NCBI GenBank assembly: GCA_022385805.1
Contig: MU277678.1
Coordinates: 1-64,000, forward strand
Origin: Pilatotrama ljubarskyi
Taxonomy: Eukaryota > Basidiomycota > Agaricomycetes > Polyporales > Polyporaceae
Direction of reading: 5' to 3'
DNA length: 64,000 bases
Shown here: piece by piece, positions 48,320-60,586 of the stretch
Layout: each line of letters opens with the position of its first letter
How positions within the stretch are numbered: position 1 is the stretch's first letter
Position numbers and translations under genes: made by a program
Notes under the pieces: model-generated
The model's database searches: none
Told to the model about the DNA's origin: nothing
What the model saw: the letters and a program-made list of their open reading frames with translations, nothing else

Positions 48320-49913
48320 ATGCCTGTACAATCCTCATCCTCAAGGTCTGCTGCTGCGACCGCCGCTGCTCGTACCGACATGTCCGTGATTCTAGTCACC
48401 GGATCGTACGACCATGAGATTCGGTTCTGGGAGGCTTGGAGTGGGATCTGTTCGCGTACCATCCCTCGGGCAGCGGAATCTGGAGTGAGGCCGTTCACTA
48501 CGTGCGTCCATGACGATCTGTTTACAAGTCATGCCGCGTGGTGCATCTCCGACAGCAAGTCAACCGCCTAGCGATATCTCCGGAGTCAGGGTCCTATCTC
48601 GCTCTTCAGTGTCCACCAAGGCTCATGTCACGACCTGCAGTAAACGCTTGCTCGCCGCCGCCATCCACAAGAAAGCGTACATCTATGATATTGCAGCTCC
48701 CCCGTCTGCCGGTCCAGTACGTCTGTGTCACCCTATGCCACCGACACGGGTTTTCTCGGTATAGACATAGCGTTGCCCCAGATTGCCATATTCGAAGGCC
48801 ACAACGGTAATATCACAGCTGTCTGTTTCCACAGCGAGGGAAAGTGGCTGGTCACAGGAAGCGAAGATGGAACCATCAAGATATGGGATCTACGGTGCGC
48901 TGTACGGCAAGCCCACCGACCCGCTCGCTGACGATCCAGACCCCCAACAGAAGCAACAGTCATCTCCATCGAAATTATGACAATGAAGCACCCGGTAGGA
49001 CGGCAGCGTGTTGTGCTTGCGCGCTCCACTGACGCTCCCTCCCGCAGTCAACGACGTGGTAGTACATCCCAATCAAGGGGAGCTGATTTCCTGCGACCAA
49101 GCCGGCAGGATCAAACAGTGGGATTTGTCGGAGAATATCTGTACGCACGAGCTGGTGCGTCTCCGCTGCTTGTACGCTCCATATGATGCTGACGGCCCAA
49201 TCCCTCAGACACCTGGCGGCGATACTCCGATGCGGTCAATCAGCCTGGCCTCCGATGGCTCTTGCCTCGTCGCGGGTAGCGTCAAGGTTGGCGCCTTTCA
49301 ACATCATGATCGTCATTGCCCTTCTAACCGCTATTGGTGTAGGGCAAATGTTACGTCTGGAAAATCAACGAAGAACGATCCGATCTGCCTAGGTTCCAGG
49401 CCGTTACAATGTTCCAAGCTCATAACAAATACCTCACCCGGCTCCTCTTAAGCCCTGACGTAAAGTCGGTGCTCTATGATCCACCTTGCGCCGCTGTACT
49501 GTTCGGGACCGCTGACGATCCTTGGCGTAGGTTCCTTGCAACCTGCTCTGCGGACACGACTATCAAGATATGGTCCATCTCGCCGAACTACGAGTTCAAG
49601 CTGGAGAAGACGCTGCAGGGCCACCAAAGGTGGGTGTGGGATTGCGCCTTCAGCGCGGACTCTGCATACCTGGTGACCGGTGCGTACAAGGCCATTGTTA
49701 CGTTGCGCTCTTCACACTGACCTGTCTCATGCCAGCATCTTCGGACCACACCGCGCGACTATGGGACATGTCGACCGGGGAGACCGTACGACAATATAAT
49801 GGGCACCAGAAAGGTCGGCCCATTCGCATCGCGTCGAGCCATCCGACATGCGCGCTCACGTACGAACCTTCCCAGCCGCGGTGTGTTGCGCCTTGCACGA
49901 TGGGGCTGGCTAG
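48320..49913 (+). CDS. LST8: LST8, WD40 subunit of TOR complexes
   Basis: Eleven exons give 334 residues from the ATG at 48320, or 314 from the in-frame ATG at 48380 (MSVILVTGSYDHEIRFWEAW), which matches the usual family start. LST8 is a seven-bladed beta-propeller bound to the TOR kinase domain in TORC1 and TORC2. WD repeats are seen as CSRTI..QVNRLAISPESGKRLLAAA, AIFEGHNGNITAVCFHSEGK with GTIKIWDLR, YDNEAPVNDVVVHPNQGELI with IKQWDLS, GKCYVWKI, ATCSADTTIKIWSI and SSDHTARLWDM. The C-terminal KAAVCCALHDGAG is the family end. The middle splice at 48895-48950 inserts a slightly unusual SNSHLHR segment. The first 20 residues (Ser/Ala/Arg-rich) are not conserved, so either start could be used. Confidence 0.95.
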
Positions 49914-51534
49914 CTTTGCACCCCGGATACTTTCACCTCGTGTACAGTACCACGCAGCGGTTTTGCTCGGAGGTCGGCGGCGGGCCTGTGTTCTTGGGAG
50001 TTCTCTTTTGCGAAGTCGTGAACGCGCGTTCGCGCACCTTCTTGCCTGCGGTCCTCAAGATGGTAACCACTTCCCTTGGTGTTCGGAAGTTAATCCAAGG
50101 GTACGTCACGATACGCTCGCCCTGAGACTTCCTTTCCAGAGAACCTCAGCACGAGTTGTTCTAGACGGGCCACCGCGCAGAATCTTCCGAGGTGACGCGC
50201 GTTATGGTAAGTGAAATCATCTGGGCTGGCTCATGTCGTGGACGAGTGTATGAGAACCTGAGGGACGGTTCGATCTGATGGAATTGTCTCCTGATGGCGA
50301 TCTGTGTTATGAAACTCGTGGCCGAGAAGTTGGATAGACTCGATCACTTTCCACTTAGCAGGTCCTCCTCCCGCCGGTGGTGTGGGAGCGCGGTGCATGC
50401 GAACCAACAGTTGGATGAGGGGCAATGTGTACGGGTCTGAGGGCCGATGCATAGGGTCGTTTACGGAGGTGCCGTACCCCGCTACAGTCCGGTCGCATCC
50501 GCATTCAGTTGGCTGGGAAAGCAAAGGTACATGAGTAGGAAAAAACCGAGGTTTCTGATCAGCGAAAAGCGTCCGTGTGGAGACAAGGGGCGACGAGGAG
50601 TCGCGTGCAAAGGACAGCTGTAGGATGATTTTCCGACGCAGAGCTGGGCTCCGGCGTCGAGGCAGAGACAGCTCTGGGCATATGGTGTTCCCGTAGTTCA
50701 TGCGGCCGGACACGCGCATACCGGGGGGCCAAGGATACTCCTGCTGAGAGCTTTTCGGGGGCCGCAGGTCGTCGGAGGGAGGGTCGGAAATTCGGACTCG
50801 GAGAGGAGGAAGCGATACGCGTTTGGCTACTGACGTGCAAAGAGTGCGCGCTGCGCTGTTCCTTGGCCGTTCCTGGCAAGCAGCCGGCGGAAGGACGATC
50901 ATGAATGGCTTCGGGCACCCGCGAGCGAGTGAGATGAAGCGGTTCCGGCGTTCTTGAATACGACGAAGCCGACGTCCTCGGCACTCTGAGTTCGGGGTAC
51001 AAGCAAGCATGCCATGGCGCACAAGGCCAGCCCGGGCTATAGTCTACGTAGCGGAGGAAGGCTTCGGAGATGGAGAGGGCCGTCGAGGCTGCGGAGGATG
51101 AACGCAGCGCTCGCGGGGCGCGGGGGTGGCTGCCGCCGCTCCGGGCGGGGTTCCGCGTGAATACGAGAGATAAGATGAGATGCGGAATGAGATTCTGCGA
51201 ATTTGATCTTGTCATGCTGCGATTGGCTGGGGGCAGAGATAAGAAACAGCGAAATATTTGCAGCCGCGCGAGAGAGATCGAGAGGAGACGGTCGGGTGAA
51301 GGCGGCGCGGTGCTTGAACGACTCCTCCCTGACTCCTGTTCGAGCTCATTCCACTCTGACTCGGCTTCGCTAATAGAAATTTTGATTATTCCCCGACGCT
51401 TGTCCTGCCCAGCGTCCAACGGCCCTTGTCTCTCTCCACCACCATCCCCCCGCCGCTGCGCCCGCTCGACGTCCTCGCCCGCCCCCGCATCCTCCAGGTC
51501 GTTCCCATCAATCTCTTAGATCATCTACCGTTCT
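49914..51534. promoter_or_regulatory. 1.6-kb GLT1 upstream region with nitrogen-control motifs
   Basis: GATAAG, the core of AreA/Nit2-type GATA-factor sites, occurs at 51169-51174 and 51238-51243. An inverted CCAAT (ATTGG at 51222-51226) lies between them. TGACTC cores follow at 51330-51335 and 51357-51362. A pyrimidine-rich leader precedes the ATG at 51535. Long open frames on the minus strand (50231-51419) overlap each other in different phases and lack motifs, so I do not call them genes. The first part also holds the LST8 3' flank. Confidence 0.5.
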
Positions 51535-54500
51535 ATGGCCATCGTTGATCGCCTCGCCGATCCTCCTGCTCCTTCCCTGTCTGCTCCAGAGAACGATTCG
51601 CAAAATGGCTTCAACGCCGTCGAGCGCGACCCCTCTTCTTGGGATGCTTCCCTGCCCGCAAGCCAGGGCTTGTACATGAATGACCTTGAAAAGGACGCAT
51701 GCGGTGTCGGCTTCATCTGCCACATCAAGGGCGACGAAAGCCACAAGATCGTCTCCGATGCCCGTCAGCTCCTCTGCGCCATGACCCACCGCGGCGCCAC
51801 CGGCGCAGACAGCCGCGACGGTGACGGCGCAGGGGTTATGACAGGTATCCCTCACCTCTTCTTCAAGCGCGAGGCCGAGCGTGACATCGGCTGCGAGCTC
51901 CCCGAGGCCGGCCAGTATGCTGTCGGTAACGTCTTCTTCAAGGCGAACAACCCTGTCGGCCTCCAGCAGCAGCAGGCCATATTCTCCAAGACCGCGAACG
52001 ACCTGGGCCTCCGCGTCCTCGGTTGGAGAGAGGTTCCTACTGACGGTACCATTCTCGGTCCCGCCGCGGCGAGCAAGGAGCCCGCTATCCTGCAGCCCTT
52101 TGTGGTCTTGCGCTCGCACTACGGTGACGGGAACACCTGCCGTGGCGGGCCGTTCGATGCCAAGCACTTCGAGTGTCAGCTCTACATCTTGCGCAAGCAC
52201 GCGACGCATACCATGTTTGTGCTCTTTCATCTTCTGTCCGTCACGAACGTAAGCTTAAGTGTCCGGGTTTGTCCGTATAAAGTTCGCTCTCCAAGGGCTT
52301 CTACATCTGCTCGCTGTCGTCCAAGAACATCGTCTACAAGGGTCAGCTTTCGCCGCCGCAAGTCTACAACTACTACCACGACTTGAACCATGTGCTGTAT
52401 CGCTCGCACTTTGCGCTTGTTCATTCGCGTTTCTCCACCAACACTTTCCCCAGCTGGGATCGTGCGCAGCCCATGCGTTGGGCTGCCCACAACGGTAAGT
52501 CACACTGGCGCACAGGACTGGTTCGTCGAATAGAGTGTTAATTGCGCGGATAGGTGAGATCAATACCCTGCGCGGAAACAGGAACTGGATGCGCGCTCGC
52601 GAAGGCGTTCTGTCTTCGTCGCTCTTCGGGGACCAGCTGGATCTCCTATACCCTATTATCGAGTCCGGCGGCTCCGACTCGGCCGCGTTTGACAATGTGC
52701 TCGAGCTGCTTGTCGTGAACGGCGTCCTGACCCTCCCCGAGGCCGTTATGATGCTCATCCCCGAGGCGTGGCAGGGAAATGACATCATGGAGCCCGAGAA
52801 GAAGGCTTTCTACAACTGGGCTGCGTGCCTTCAGGAGCCGTGGGACGGCCCGGCCCTCTTCACGTTCAGCGACGGCCGCTACTGCGGTGCTAACCTCGAC
52901 CGTAACGGTCTCCGCCCATGCCGCTATGTCGTCACCAACGAGGACATCATCGTCTGTGCCTCCGAGGTCGGCGCGGTATACATCCCGCCTGAGAAGGTCA
53001 TTCAGAAGGGCCGCCTCAAGCCGGGTCGTATGCTGCTTGTCGACACGGTCGAGGGCCGCATCGTCGACGACAAGGAGCTCAAGCGCAACACCGCGCGCAA
53101 GCAGAACTTCGCGTCTTGGATCGAGTCGAACATGCTCCATGTTCCCAACATCGTCAAGCGCGTCCAGCGCTCGACGTCCGTCGCACCCACCATAGACGAC
53201 TATACCCTCAGCACGGACCCGAAGCTGCTCGCGTTCGGCTACACCGTCGAGCAGCTCAACATGCTCATGCTCCCCATGTTCACTGACGGCAAGGAGGCGC
53301 TCGGCTCCATGGGCAACGACGCCCCGCTTGCGGCGATGTCGACCCAGCCCCGCCTCATCTACGACTACTTCCGCCAGCTCTTCGCGCAGGTCACGAACCC
53401 GCCGATCGACCCCATCCGCGAGTCGATCGTCATGTCTCTCGAGTGCTATGTCGGTCCCGAGGGCAACCTCCTCGAGATGAACCCCCAGCAGTGCCACCGC
53501 ATCCTGCTTCCTTCGCCTATCCTGACCATCGAGGAGATGAATGCCATGAAGAACCTCAAGTCCGCCTACAGCACTTGGCCGTCGCGCACCATCGACATCA
53601 CGTTCCCTAAGGAGTTCGGCCTCCCTGGGTACAAGATGGCTCTTGAGCGCGTCTGCAGCGAGGCTATGCAGGCTATCGAAGATGGCATCAAGGTCATCAT
53701 TCTCTCCGACCGCGAGATTGGCCCTTCGCGCGTTCCCCTCTCTGCTCTGGTGGCGTGCGGTGGTGTTCATCATCACCTCGTTACCCAGAAGAAGCGTGCA
53801 AAGGTCGCGCTGATGGTTGAGACCGCTGAGGCCCGCGAGGTACACCACCTCTGCGTTCTCCTGGGCTATGGTGCCGACGCGATCTGTCCTTGGTTGACGA
53901 TGGAGTGCATTCACAAGGTCATCCGCGAGGGATTGTAAGTGCCACACCGTTCTGTATCGAGAATCTGGCTCACCAGTGCTCGACGTTTAGGGTGAAGGAT
54001 GATAAGACGCTCGATGACCTGATGTCCAACTACCGTCACTCTGTCGACGGTGGGATCCTGAAGGTGATGTCCAAGATGGGTATCTCCACCTTGCAGTCGT
54101 ACAAGGGTGCGCAGATTTTCGAGGCTCTAGGCCTGCACACGGAGGTCATCGAGAAGTGCTTCGTCGGCACCGCGAGTCGTGTCCAGGGTGCGACCTTCGA
54201 TCTTCTCGCCATGGACGCGTTCGAGATGCACGAGCGTGGCTGGCCTTCACGTGAGACGATCCTTCCGCCTGGAATGCCGGAGTCGGGCGAGTACCACTGG
54301 CGTTCCGGCGGCGAGGCGCACATCAACGACCCGGCCGGTATCGCGAACCTCCAGGATGCCGTCCGGGAGAAGAACCAGGGTGCGTACGATGCTTACGCGG
54401 AGAACGCGAACGAGCAGACCAAGGCGGTTCATCTCCGCGGCCTTCTCGACTTCCGCTACGAGAACGCGACCCCGATTCCGATCGAGCAGGTCGAGCCCTG

Positions 54501-57500
54501 GAACGAGATCGTGCGCAGGTTCGTCACCGGCGCGATGTCGTACGGCTCGATCTCCATGGAGGCGCACTCCACGCTCGCCGTAGCGATGAACCGCCTTGGC
54601 GGTAAGTCCAACACCGGCGAGGGTGGTGAGGACGCGGAGCGCTCGCTGCCGCTCCCCAACGGCGACACGATGCGCTCCGCTATCAAGCAGGTCGCGTCCG
54701 GCCGCTTCGGTGTTACGTCGAACTACCTGGCGGATGCCGACGAGCTCCAGATCAAGATGGCGCAAGGCGCGAAGCCCGGCGAGGGTGGTGAGCTTCCGGG
54801 CCACAAGGTCTCGACTTCCATCGCTCGCACGCGTCACTCGACCGCGGGCGTCGGCCTCATCTCTCCCCCGCCGCACCACGACATCTACTCCATCGAGGAT
54901 CTCAAGCAGCTCATTTACGACCTTAAGTGCTCGAACCCTCGCGCGCGTGTCTCCGTCAAGCTCGTGTCGGAGGTCGGCGTCGGTATCGTCGCGAGCGGTG
55001 TCGCGAAGGCGAAGGCGGACCATATCCTCATCTCTGGTCACGACGGTGGTACTGGTGCTTCCCGCTGGACTGGCATCAAGTACGCTGGTCTCCCGTGGGA
55101 GCTGGGTCTCGCCGAGACGCACCAGACGCTCGTTCTGAACGACCTCCGCGGCCGTGTCACTGTCCAGACCGATGGTCAGCTCCGTACTGGTCGTGACATC
55201 GCGATTGCCTGCTTGCTCGGTGCTGAGGAGTGGGGCTTCGCGACGACTCCCCTGATCGCCATGGGCTGTATCATGATGAGGAAGTGTCACTGTAAGTGGA
55301 GACCTCTTTCGCTCATACGATGCGCGCTCTGACGATCTGTTGCAGTGAACACTTGCCCGGTCGGTATCGCCACCCAGGACCCTCAGCTGCGTGCCAAGTT
55401 CGCTGGCCAGCCCGAGCAGGTCATCAACTTCTTCTACTACATCGCCGAGGACCTCCGTCGCTACATGGCGAAGCTCGGCTTCCGCACCATCAATGAGATG
55501 GTCGGTCGCGCCGACATGCTCAAGGTCGACGAGAAGCTCCGCACGCCCAAGACAGCGCACCTCGATCTCAGCGCGATCCTAAAGCCCGCCTGGCAGATGC
55601 GCCCTGGCGCTGCCACGTACCGCGTGCGCCCTCAGGACCACAAGCTCTACATCCGCCTCGACAACAAGTTCATCGACGAGTCCGAGCCTGCGCTCACGAA
55701 GGGTCTCCCGGTCCACGTGGAGTGCGACGTGACCAACACCGACCGTGCGCTCGGTACCTCTCTGTCGCACCGTGTCTCCAAGCTGTACGGCGAGGAGGGT
55801 CTGCCGAAGGACACTATCCATATCCGCATGCGCGGTTCCGCCGGGCAGTCGCTCGGTGCTTTCCTTGCGCCTGGTATCACCATCGAGCTCGAGGGTGACG
55901 CTAACGACTACGTCGGCAAGGGTCTGTCTGGTGGTCGCCTAATCGTCTACCCTCCCAAGCAGTCGACTTTCAAGGCCGAGGAGAACATCATCATCGGTAA
56001 CGTCTGCTTGTACGGTGCGACCTCCGGTGAGGCCTTCATCCGCGGTATCGCCGCTGAGCGTTTCGCCGTCCGTAACTCGGGCGCGAACGCCGTCGTCGAG
56101 GGTACTGGCGACCACGGCTGCGAGTACATGACTGGTGGTCGTGTGGTCGTCCTTGGCAGCACCGGCCGCAACTTCGCTGCCGGTATGAGCGGTGGTATCG
56201 CCTACGTCCTCGACACGGCGCATACCTTCGCGTCGAAGGTGAACATGGAGATGGTCGAGCTCGGGAAGGTCACCGACCCGCGCGAGATCGCTGAGCTTCG
56301 TGGGCTCATCGAGGACCACCGCCACTACACGGGCTCTGAAGTTGCCGACCGCGTGCTCCACGACTTCCACCACTTGCTCCCGCTCTTTGTCCGTGTCATG
56401 CCGCACGACTACAAGCGCGTCCTCGAGGAGCAGGCCGCGAAGGCGAAGGAGGAGAAGATGCGCCAGAGCGTCATCGACCTCGTACCGTCGCGTACTGCTT
56501 CGCAAGTCGATCTTGCCTCTGAGGGCCTGGAAGACATCCTGCTCCCGAAGGAGCCCCTGTCCCACATGAGCCGTGCGAGCTCGAGGACTCGTCTGGAGCC
56601 TTCCGTGGGCGACATGGAGGATTCGCTCGTTGACGAGGCGACCACCAAGAGCAGGTTGAGCAAGCTCGACAAGACGCGCGGCTTCATGAAGTACAAGCGT
56701 CTGACGGAGACCTACCGGCCGCCGCGCAAGCGGGTCAAGGACTGGAAGGAGATCTCGACGCGCCTCACCGACGACGAGCTCAAGTACCAGTCTGCGCGTT
56801 GCATGGACTGCGGTGTGCCGTTCTGCCAGTCCGACACCGGTTGCCCGATCTCGAACATCATCCCGAAGTGGAACGACCTGGTGTTTAAGAACCAGTGGCA
56901 GGACGCGCTCAACCGTCTGCTGATGACGAACAACTTCCCGGAGTTCACCGGTCGTGTCTGCCCTGCGCCTTGCGAGGGCGCGTGCGTGCTCGGCATCAAC
57001 GAGCAGCCCGTCGGTATCAAGAGCATCGAGTGTGCAATAATCGACAAGGTGTGTCCTCTTGCTATCCAAGTGTAATACACTCTGCTCACTAGCGTTCACA
57101 GGGCTTCGAGATGGGCTGGATGGCACCCAAGGTCCCCAACTTCCGCACGGGCAAGAGGATCGCCATCATTGGCTCTGGTCCTGCGGGTCTTGCCGCTGCT
57201 GACCAGCTCAACAAGGCCGGTCACTGGGTCACCGTCTACGACCGCAACGACCGCATGGGTGGTTTGCTCATGTATGGTATCCCGAAGTAAGTGCCTAATC
57301 CGCCTACCATGTGAAACATGCCTGACGTCCCTGCTACAGCATGAAGCTCGACAAGGCGATCGTGCAGCGTCGCATCGACCTCATGGCCGCTGAGGGCGTG
57401 ACGTTCGTCCCGAACACCTTCGTCGGAAAGGACCTCGACCCCCAGGAGCTGCACGCCGAGAACGACGCCGTGATCGTCGCGACCGGCGCAACCTGGCCGC

Positions 57501-58436
57501 GCGACCTCAAGATCCCGAACCGCAACGTCGACGGCATCCACTTCGCGATGGAGTTCCTGCAGCTGAACACCAAGTCGCTGCTCGACTCGGAGCTGCAGAA
57601 CGGTAACTACATCAGCGCGAAGGGCAAGGACGTCATCGTCATCGGCGGCGGCGACACGGGCAACGACTGCATCGGCACCGCGATGCGGCACGGCGCGAAG
57701 AGCGTGACAAACTTCGAGCTGCTCCCGCGTCCGCCCGCCGCGCGCGGGCGCGACAACCCGTGGCCGCAGTGGCCGCGTATCTTCCGCACGGACTACGGCC
57801 ACACGGAGGTCGCGGCGCACTTCGGGAACGACCCGCGCGAGTACTGCATCTCGACGAAGGAGTTCGTGCTCGACGAGGAGGGCAAGCTCAAGGGCCTGAA
57901 CACGGTGCGCGTCGAGTGGACCAAGGACAGCGGAGGTCGGTGGAAGATGGAGGAGGTGCCCGGCTCGGAGAAGTTCTTCCCCGCGCAGCTCGTGTTCCTC
58001 GCGCTCGGCTTTTTGGGCCCCGAGGCGGACCTCCTCAAGTCGCTCGGCGTCAAGCAGGACGCACGGAGCAACATCCAGACCCCGAAGAACGTACGTACAT
58101 CCTCTTGACCATCGGCCCAGTAGACGGTGCTGACACTTGGGCTCTATAGAAATACTCGACGAACGTCGAGGGCGTGTTCGCGGCGGGTGACTGCCGTCGC
58201 GGGCAGTCGCTCATCGTCTGGGGCATCCAGGAGGGCCGCCGCTGCGCCGCGGAGGTCGACGCCTGGCTCATGAACGGCTCCACACGCCTGCCGTTCGACG
58301 GTGGTATCAAGACGAGGGTAAGCGCTCTCCCTTTCCTCCCGTAATGCACCAGAAGCTGACGCGCGGCATGCAGACGTTCATCCCCCCGAACTCGACTCTC
58401 ACCACCGGCGCGAAGGCCGTCGAGGTCGAGGCTTGA
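51535..58436 (+). CDS. GLT1: NAD(P)H-dependent glutamate synthase (fused large and small subunits)
   Basis: About nine exons give some 2150 residues, equal to yeast Glt1. The enzyme makes two glutamates from glutamine and 2-oxoglutarate. The N-terminal amidotransferase begins at the catalytic Cys in [18 protein letters not shown] after a propeptide of about 55 residues, and has [10 protein letters not shown] and [14 protein letters not shown]. The central domain and the FMN-binding synthase domain follow ([54 protein letters not shown]), with Cys of the 3Fe-4S cluster near [14 protein letters not shown]. Next is the GxGxG helix domain ([29 protein letters not shown]). The small-subunit part has CMDCGVPFC and [12 protein letters not shown] for 4Fe-4S clusters, then FAD ([16 protein letters not shown]) and NADPH ([13 protein letters not shown]) folds. 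Codon bias is strong, suggesting high expression. Confidence 0.97.
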
Positions 58437-59016
58437 GTGCTCCTCACGGTCGCTGTTCCTCTCATTCTCGCTCTCGTTCTCTTGGTTATGGCTCTGGTCA
58501 TGGTTGTCGCGGTGGTGCTCGGACGGGGTTGTAAAACAGCGCGCCTCGGCGTGCGCACGCGTGGGTCTGCGGCATGGGTCGTCGCCGCGCTCGGGCTCGG
58601 GCTCGGAAAGGTCGGGCAGGAAAGTACACTACACTAGTATGCGCATCCGTTCTGCTCAATTGGTATACGATATCGTCTGTTGTCGCACAAACTTGTACTA
58701 CGTACAGAACACACACACACACTCACACACTCACACCTGTCTTCATATCATCCCCGTCGTGTTGCTTGTATATATCTCGATCTATCACACGTCTTTCGCT
58801 ATCTCGGGCTCCGAGGGAACGACCAATCATTCTATGAGCGGGAGCCTAACGGTGGCGATACATTGAGGAATACATGGGCATATAATCGATACGTCTTCCA
58901 AGCGGATATCAAGCAGCGATACGTTCTCAACTCGCGCGTACGTTGACAGCGTGCAGAGTCCAGGTATCGAGACAAGAGCTTTCGCGAGCGGGTGGGATGC
59001 ATCGTGATCCACGCTC
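58437..59016. other. convergent 3' region with CA microsatellite
   Basis: GLT1 and ECO1 end towards each other here. At about 58709-58738 there is a CA-rich microsatellite with interspersed CT. A Leu/Val-coding-like GCTCTCGTTCTC stretch follows the GLT1 stop but is 3' UTR. Confidence 0.5.
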
Positions 59017-60169
59017 TCACAGATCCTGCTCCTCCTCGTATATCCGCACGCCTCCCCTCCCCCACTCCTCAAGCACGGCCTTGCCCGCGCCCGTCGGCTG
59101 GGTGAACGCGATCTCGCCCCTGGCGGGGTCGAGCGGGCAGCCGAGGATGAAGGTCGCCGCGGCGGCGGAGAGGAGGCGCGAGGCAATGCCGAGGCGGCGG
59201 TGGGCGGAGGAGACGAAGAGGCGCGGGATGCCCATGGGCGTGGGGAGCGGCGCGGGGTGCACGTACAGGTTCGTGGAGGAGTCGACGGGGAGGAGGGTCG
59301 CGGCCGGGGGAGGAGCGGGCGGAGGTGTGGACGAGGGGGAGGAGAGGAGGGTGTCTTGGGAGGACGTGGGTGGTGGTGCGGGAGATGACGGGGCGGAGGA
59401 GAGCTCGGAGGGGCGCGCGATGGCCATGGCGGTGGAGATGCGCTGGGCGACGACACAGCCGACGATCTTCTCGCGCGTCGTCGTCGTGGGGCCAGGGGCG
59501 GAGAGCAGGAAGAGGTAGATCTTGCAGCGCTGGAGGACGGTGGGGGAGAGCGGCGGGGACGAGAGCGCGAGGCGGATCGTCTCGAGCAGGATGGTGAGCT
59601 GCGGCGAGGCGCGTCAACAATCTGTCCATCTCCCCATGACATTGAGGGAACTCGCGCACCTTGGCACCGATCTTGCCCCCGACGTCCGGCCTGAAGCAGA
59701 TGATCCTCCCGCGCGCGCCGTTCCGGAGCTTCACGCTTCCCGCGACCTCCTCGACGCCTGCCTTGGCAGCCTCGCGCTCCTCCTCCTTGCCCCACTCGAG
59801 CCCGCGCTGGACGCGCGCGCAGTGTGCCTTGTGGAGCGCCTCGTCGTCGGGCGCGCCGCGCGTGTACGAGAGGTCGCAAAGGGGGCAGGTGCGCAGCGTG
59901 GGGGTGTCCAAGGAGAAGTGGAGCTGGGTGAGCTTGCCCTGCTTGGAGGAGACGTCGCCCGCCTTGGCCTTGGCCTTTCCCTTTGCGCTGGAGGCTGCGG
60001 GGCCGCGACGCGCCTTCTTGGCGGGGGTGTTGCCCTCGGGCGGGCGGTCTGTGAGGGGCCGCTTGCGCTTGAGCGGGGGCGGGGAGGTGAGGGCGGGGGG
60101 CGGAGAAGAGGGAGGGGCGGGCTTGGAAGCGGCGCGTGTGCTGTAGGTGCGCTTGATTTCGACAGGCAT
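59017..60169 (-). CDS. ECO1: cohesin N-acetyltransferase Eco1/ESCO
   Basis: Two exons (60169-59660, 59598-59017) give 363 residues. Eco1 acetylates the Smc3 subunit of cohesin to lock sister-chromatid cohesion in S phase. The N-terminal 80 residues are basic and Pro/Ser-rich. The C2H2 finger of the family follows: QLHFSLDTPTLRTCPLCDLS to HKAHCARVQRG. The acetyltransferase domain spans both exons: RGRIICFRPDVGGKIGAK, then KIYLFLLSAPGPTTTTREKI, IVGCVVAQRI, GIPRLFVSSAHRRLGIASRL with the acetyl-CoA loop RRxGIA, and AFTQPTGAGKAVLEEWG near the end. An insert of about 60 residues, nearly all Ser and Pro, lies between the two acetyltransferase halves. A plus-strand frame over the same DNA is a GC-rich shadow. 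Confidence 0.93.
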
Positions 60170-60586
60170 GGCGCAGGAGGTGGAAGAGAGAGAAGGGTGC
60201 CACGAGCCACGGCACAGGCCGAAGCCGCTACACGCGCGTCGCGTTGGTCTTGTTTGGCACTCACGCACTCGACGCGTCAGTCACGTGCACTCACCTCGCG
60301 CCTGTGGCGCATCCGTCGTGGGTGCGGCACAGGTCGTAAGTAAATGCATCGTGGTATATATGCTCGATGATAATAGCAACTGAAAACGGAAACGAACGAA
60401 AGACTACAGTTGGAGGCGCGGCGGTACATATCATAGCAACCACTACACAAATAGCAACACCCAACAGCCACTCTCGCAACTGTGCAAGTACTCGAGCTGA
60501 TGATGCTTACCTACGCCATAATACGGGATGCAGCGATATAACACAAATCAAAGAAACTCCACTTTTACTCTCGTCTCGCAGGCAGC
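60170..60586. promoter_or_regulatory. ECO1 promoter and GH55 3' flank
   Basis: The region precedes the ECO1 start on the minus strand and follows the GH55 stop. No other gene is seen. An ACGCGT-like core is absent; a GACGCGTCAGTCACGTG string near 60269-60285 contains both ACGCGT (MCB-like, S-phase) and CACGTG (E-box) cores. Confidence 0.4.

Noticed and set aside
50231..51419. Two overlapping minus-strand frames of 263 and 286 codons upstream of GLT1
   Set aside because: They overlap in different phases, have no motifs and lie over promoter elements.
52646..57126. Very long minus-strand open frames (433, 437 and 395 codons) antisense to GLT1
   Set aside because: They follow from the strong codon bias of GLT1, mirror its exons and carry no family motifs.
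58827..60215. A 462-codon minus-strand frame over ECO1
   Set aside because: It is a shifted frame of ECO1, rich in Arg/Pro/Ser; the true protein is in another phase.
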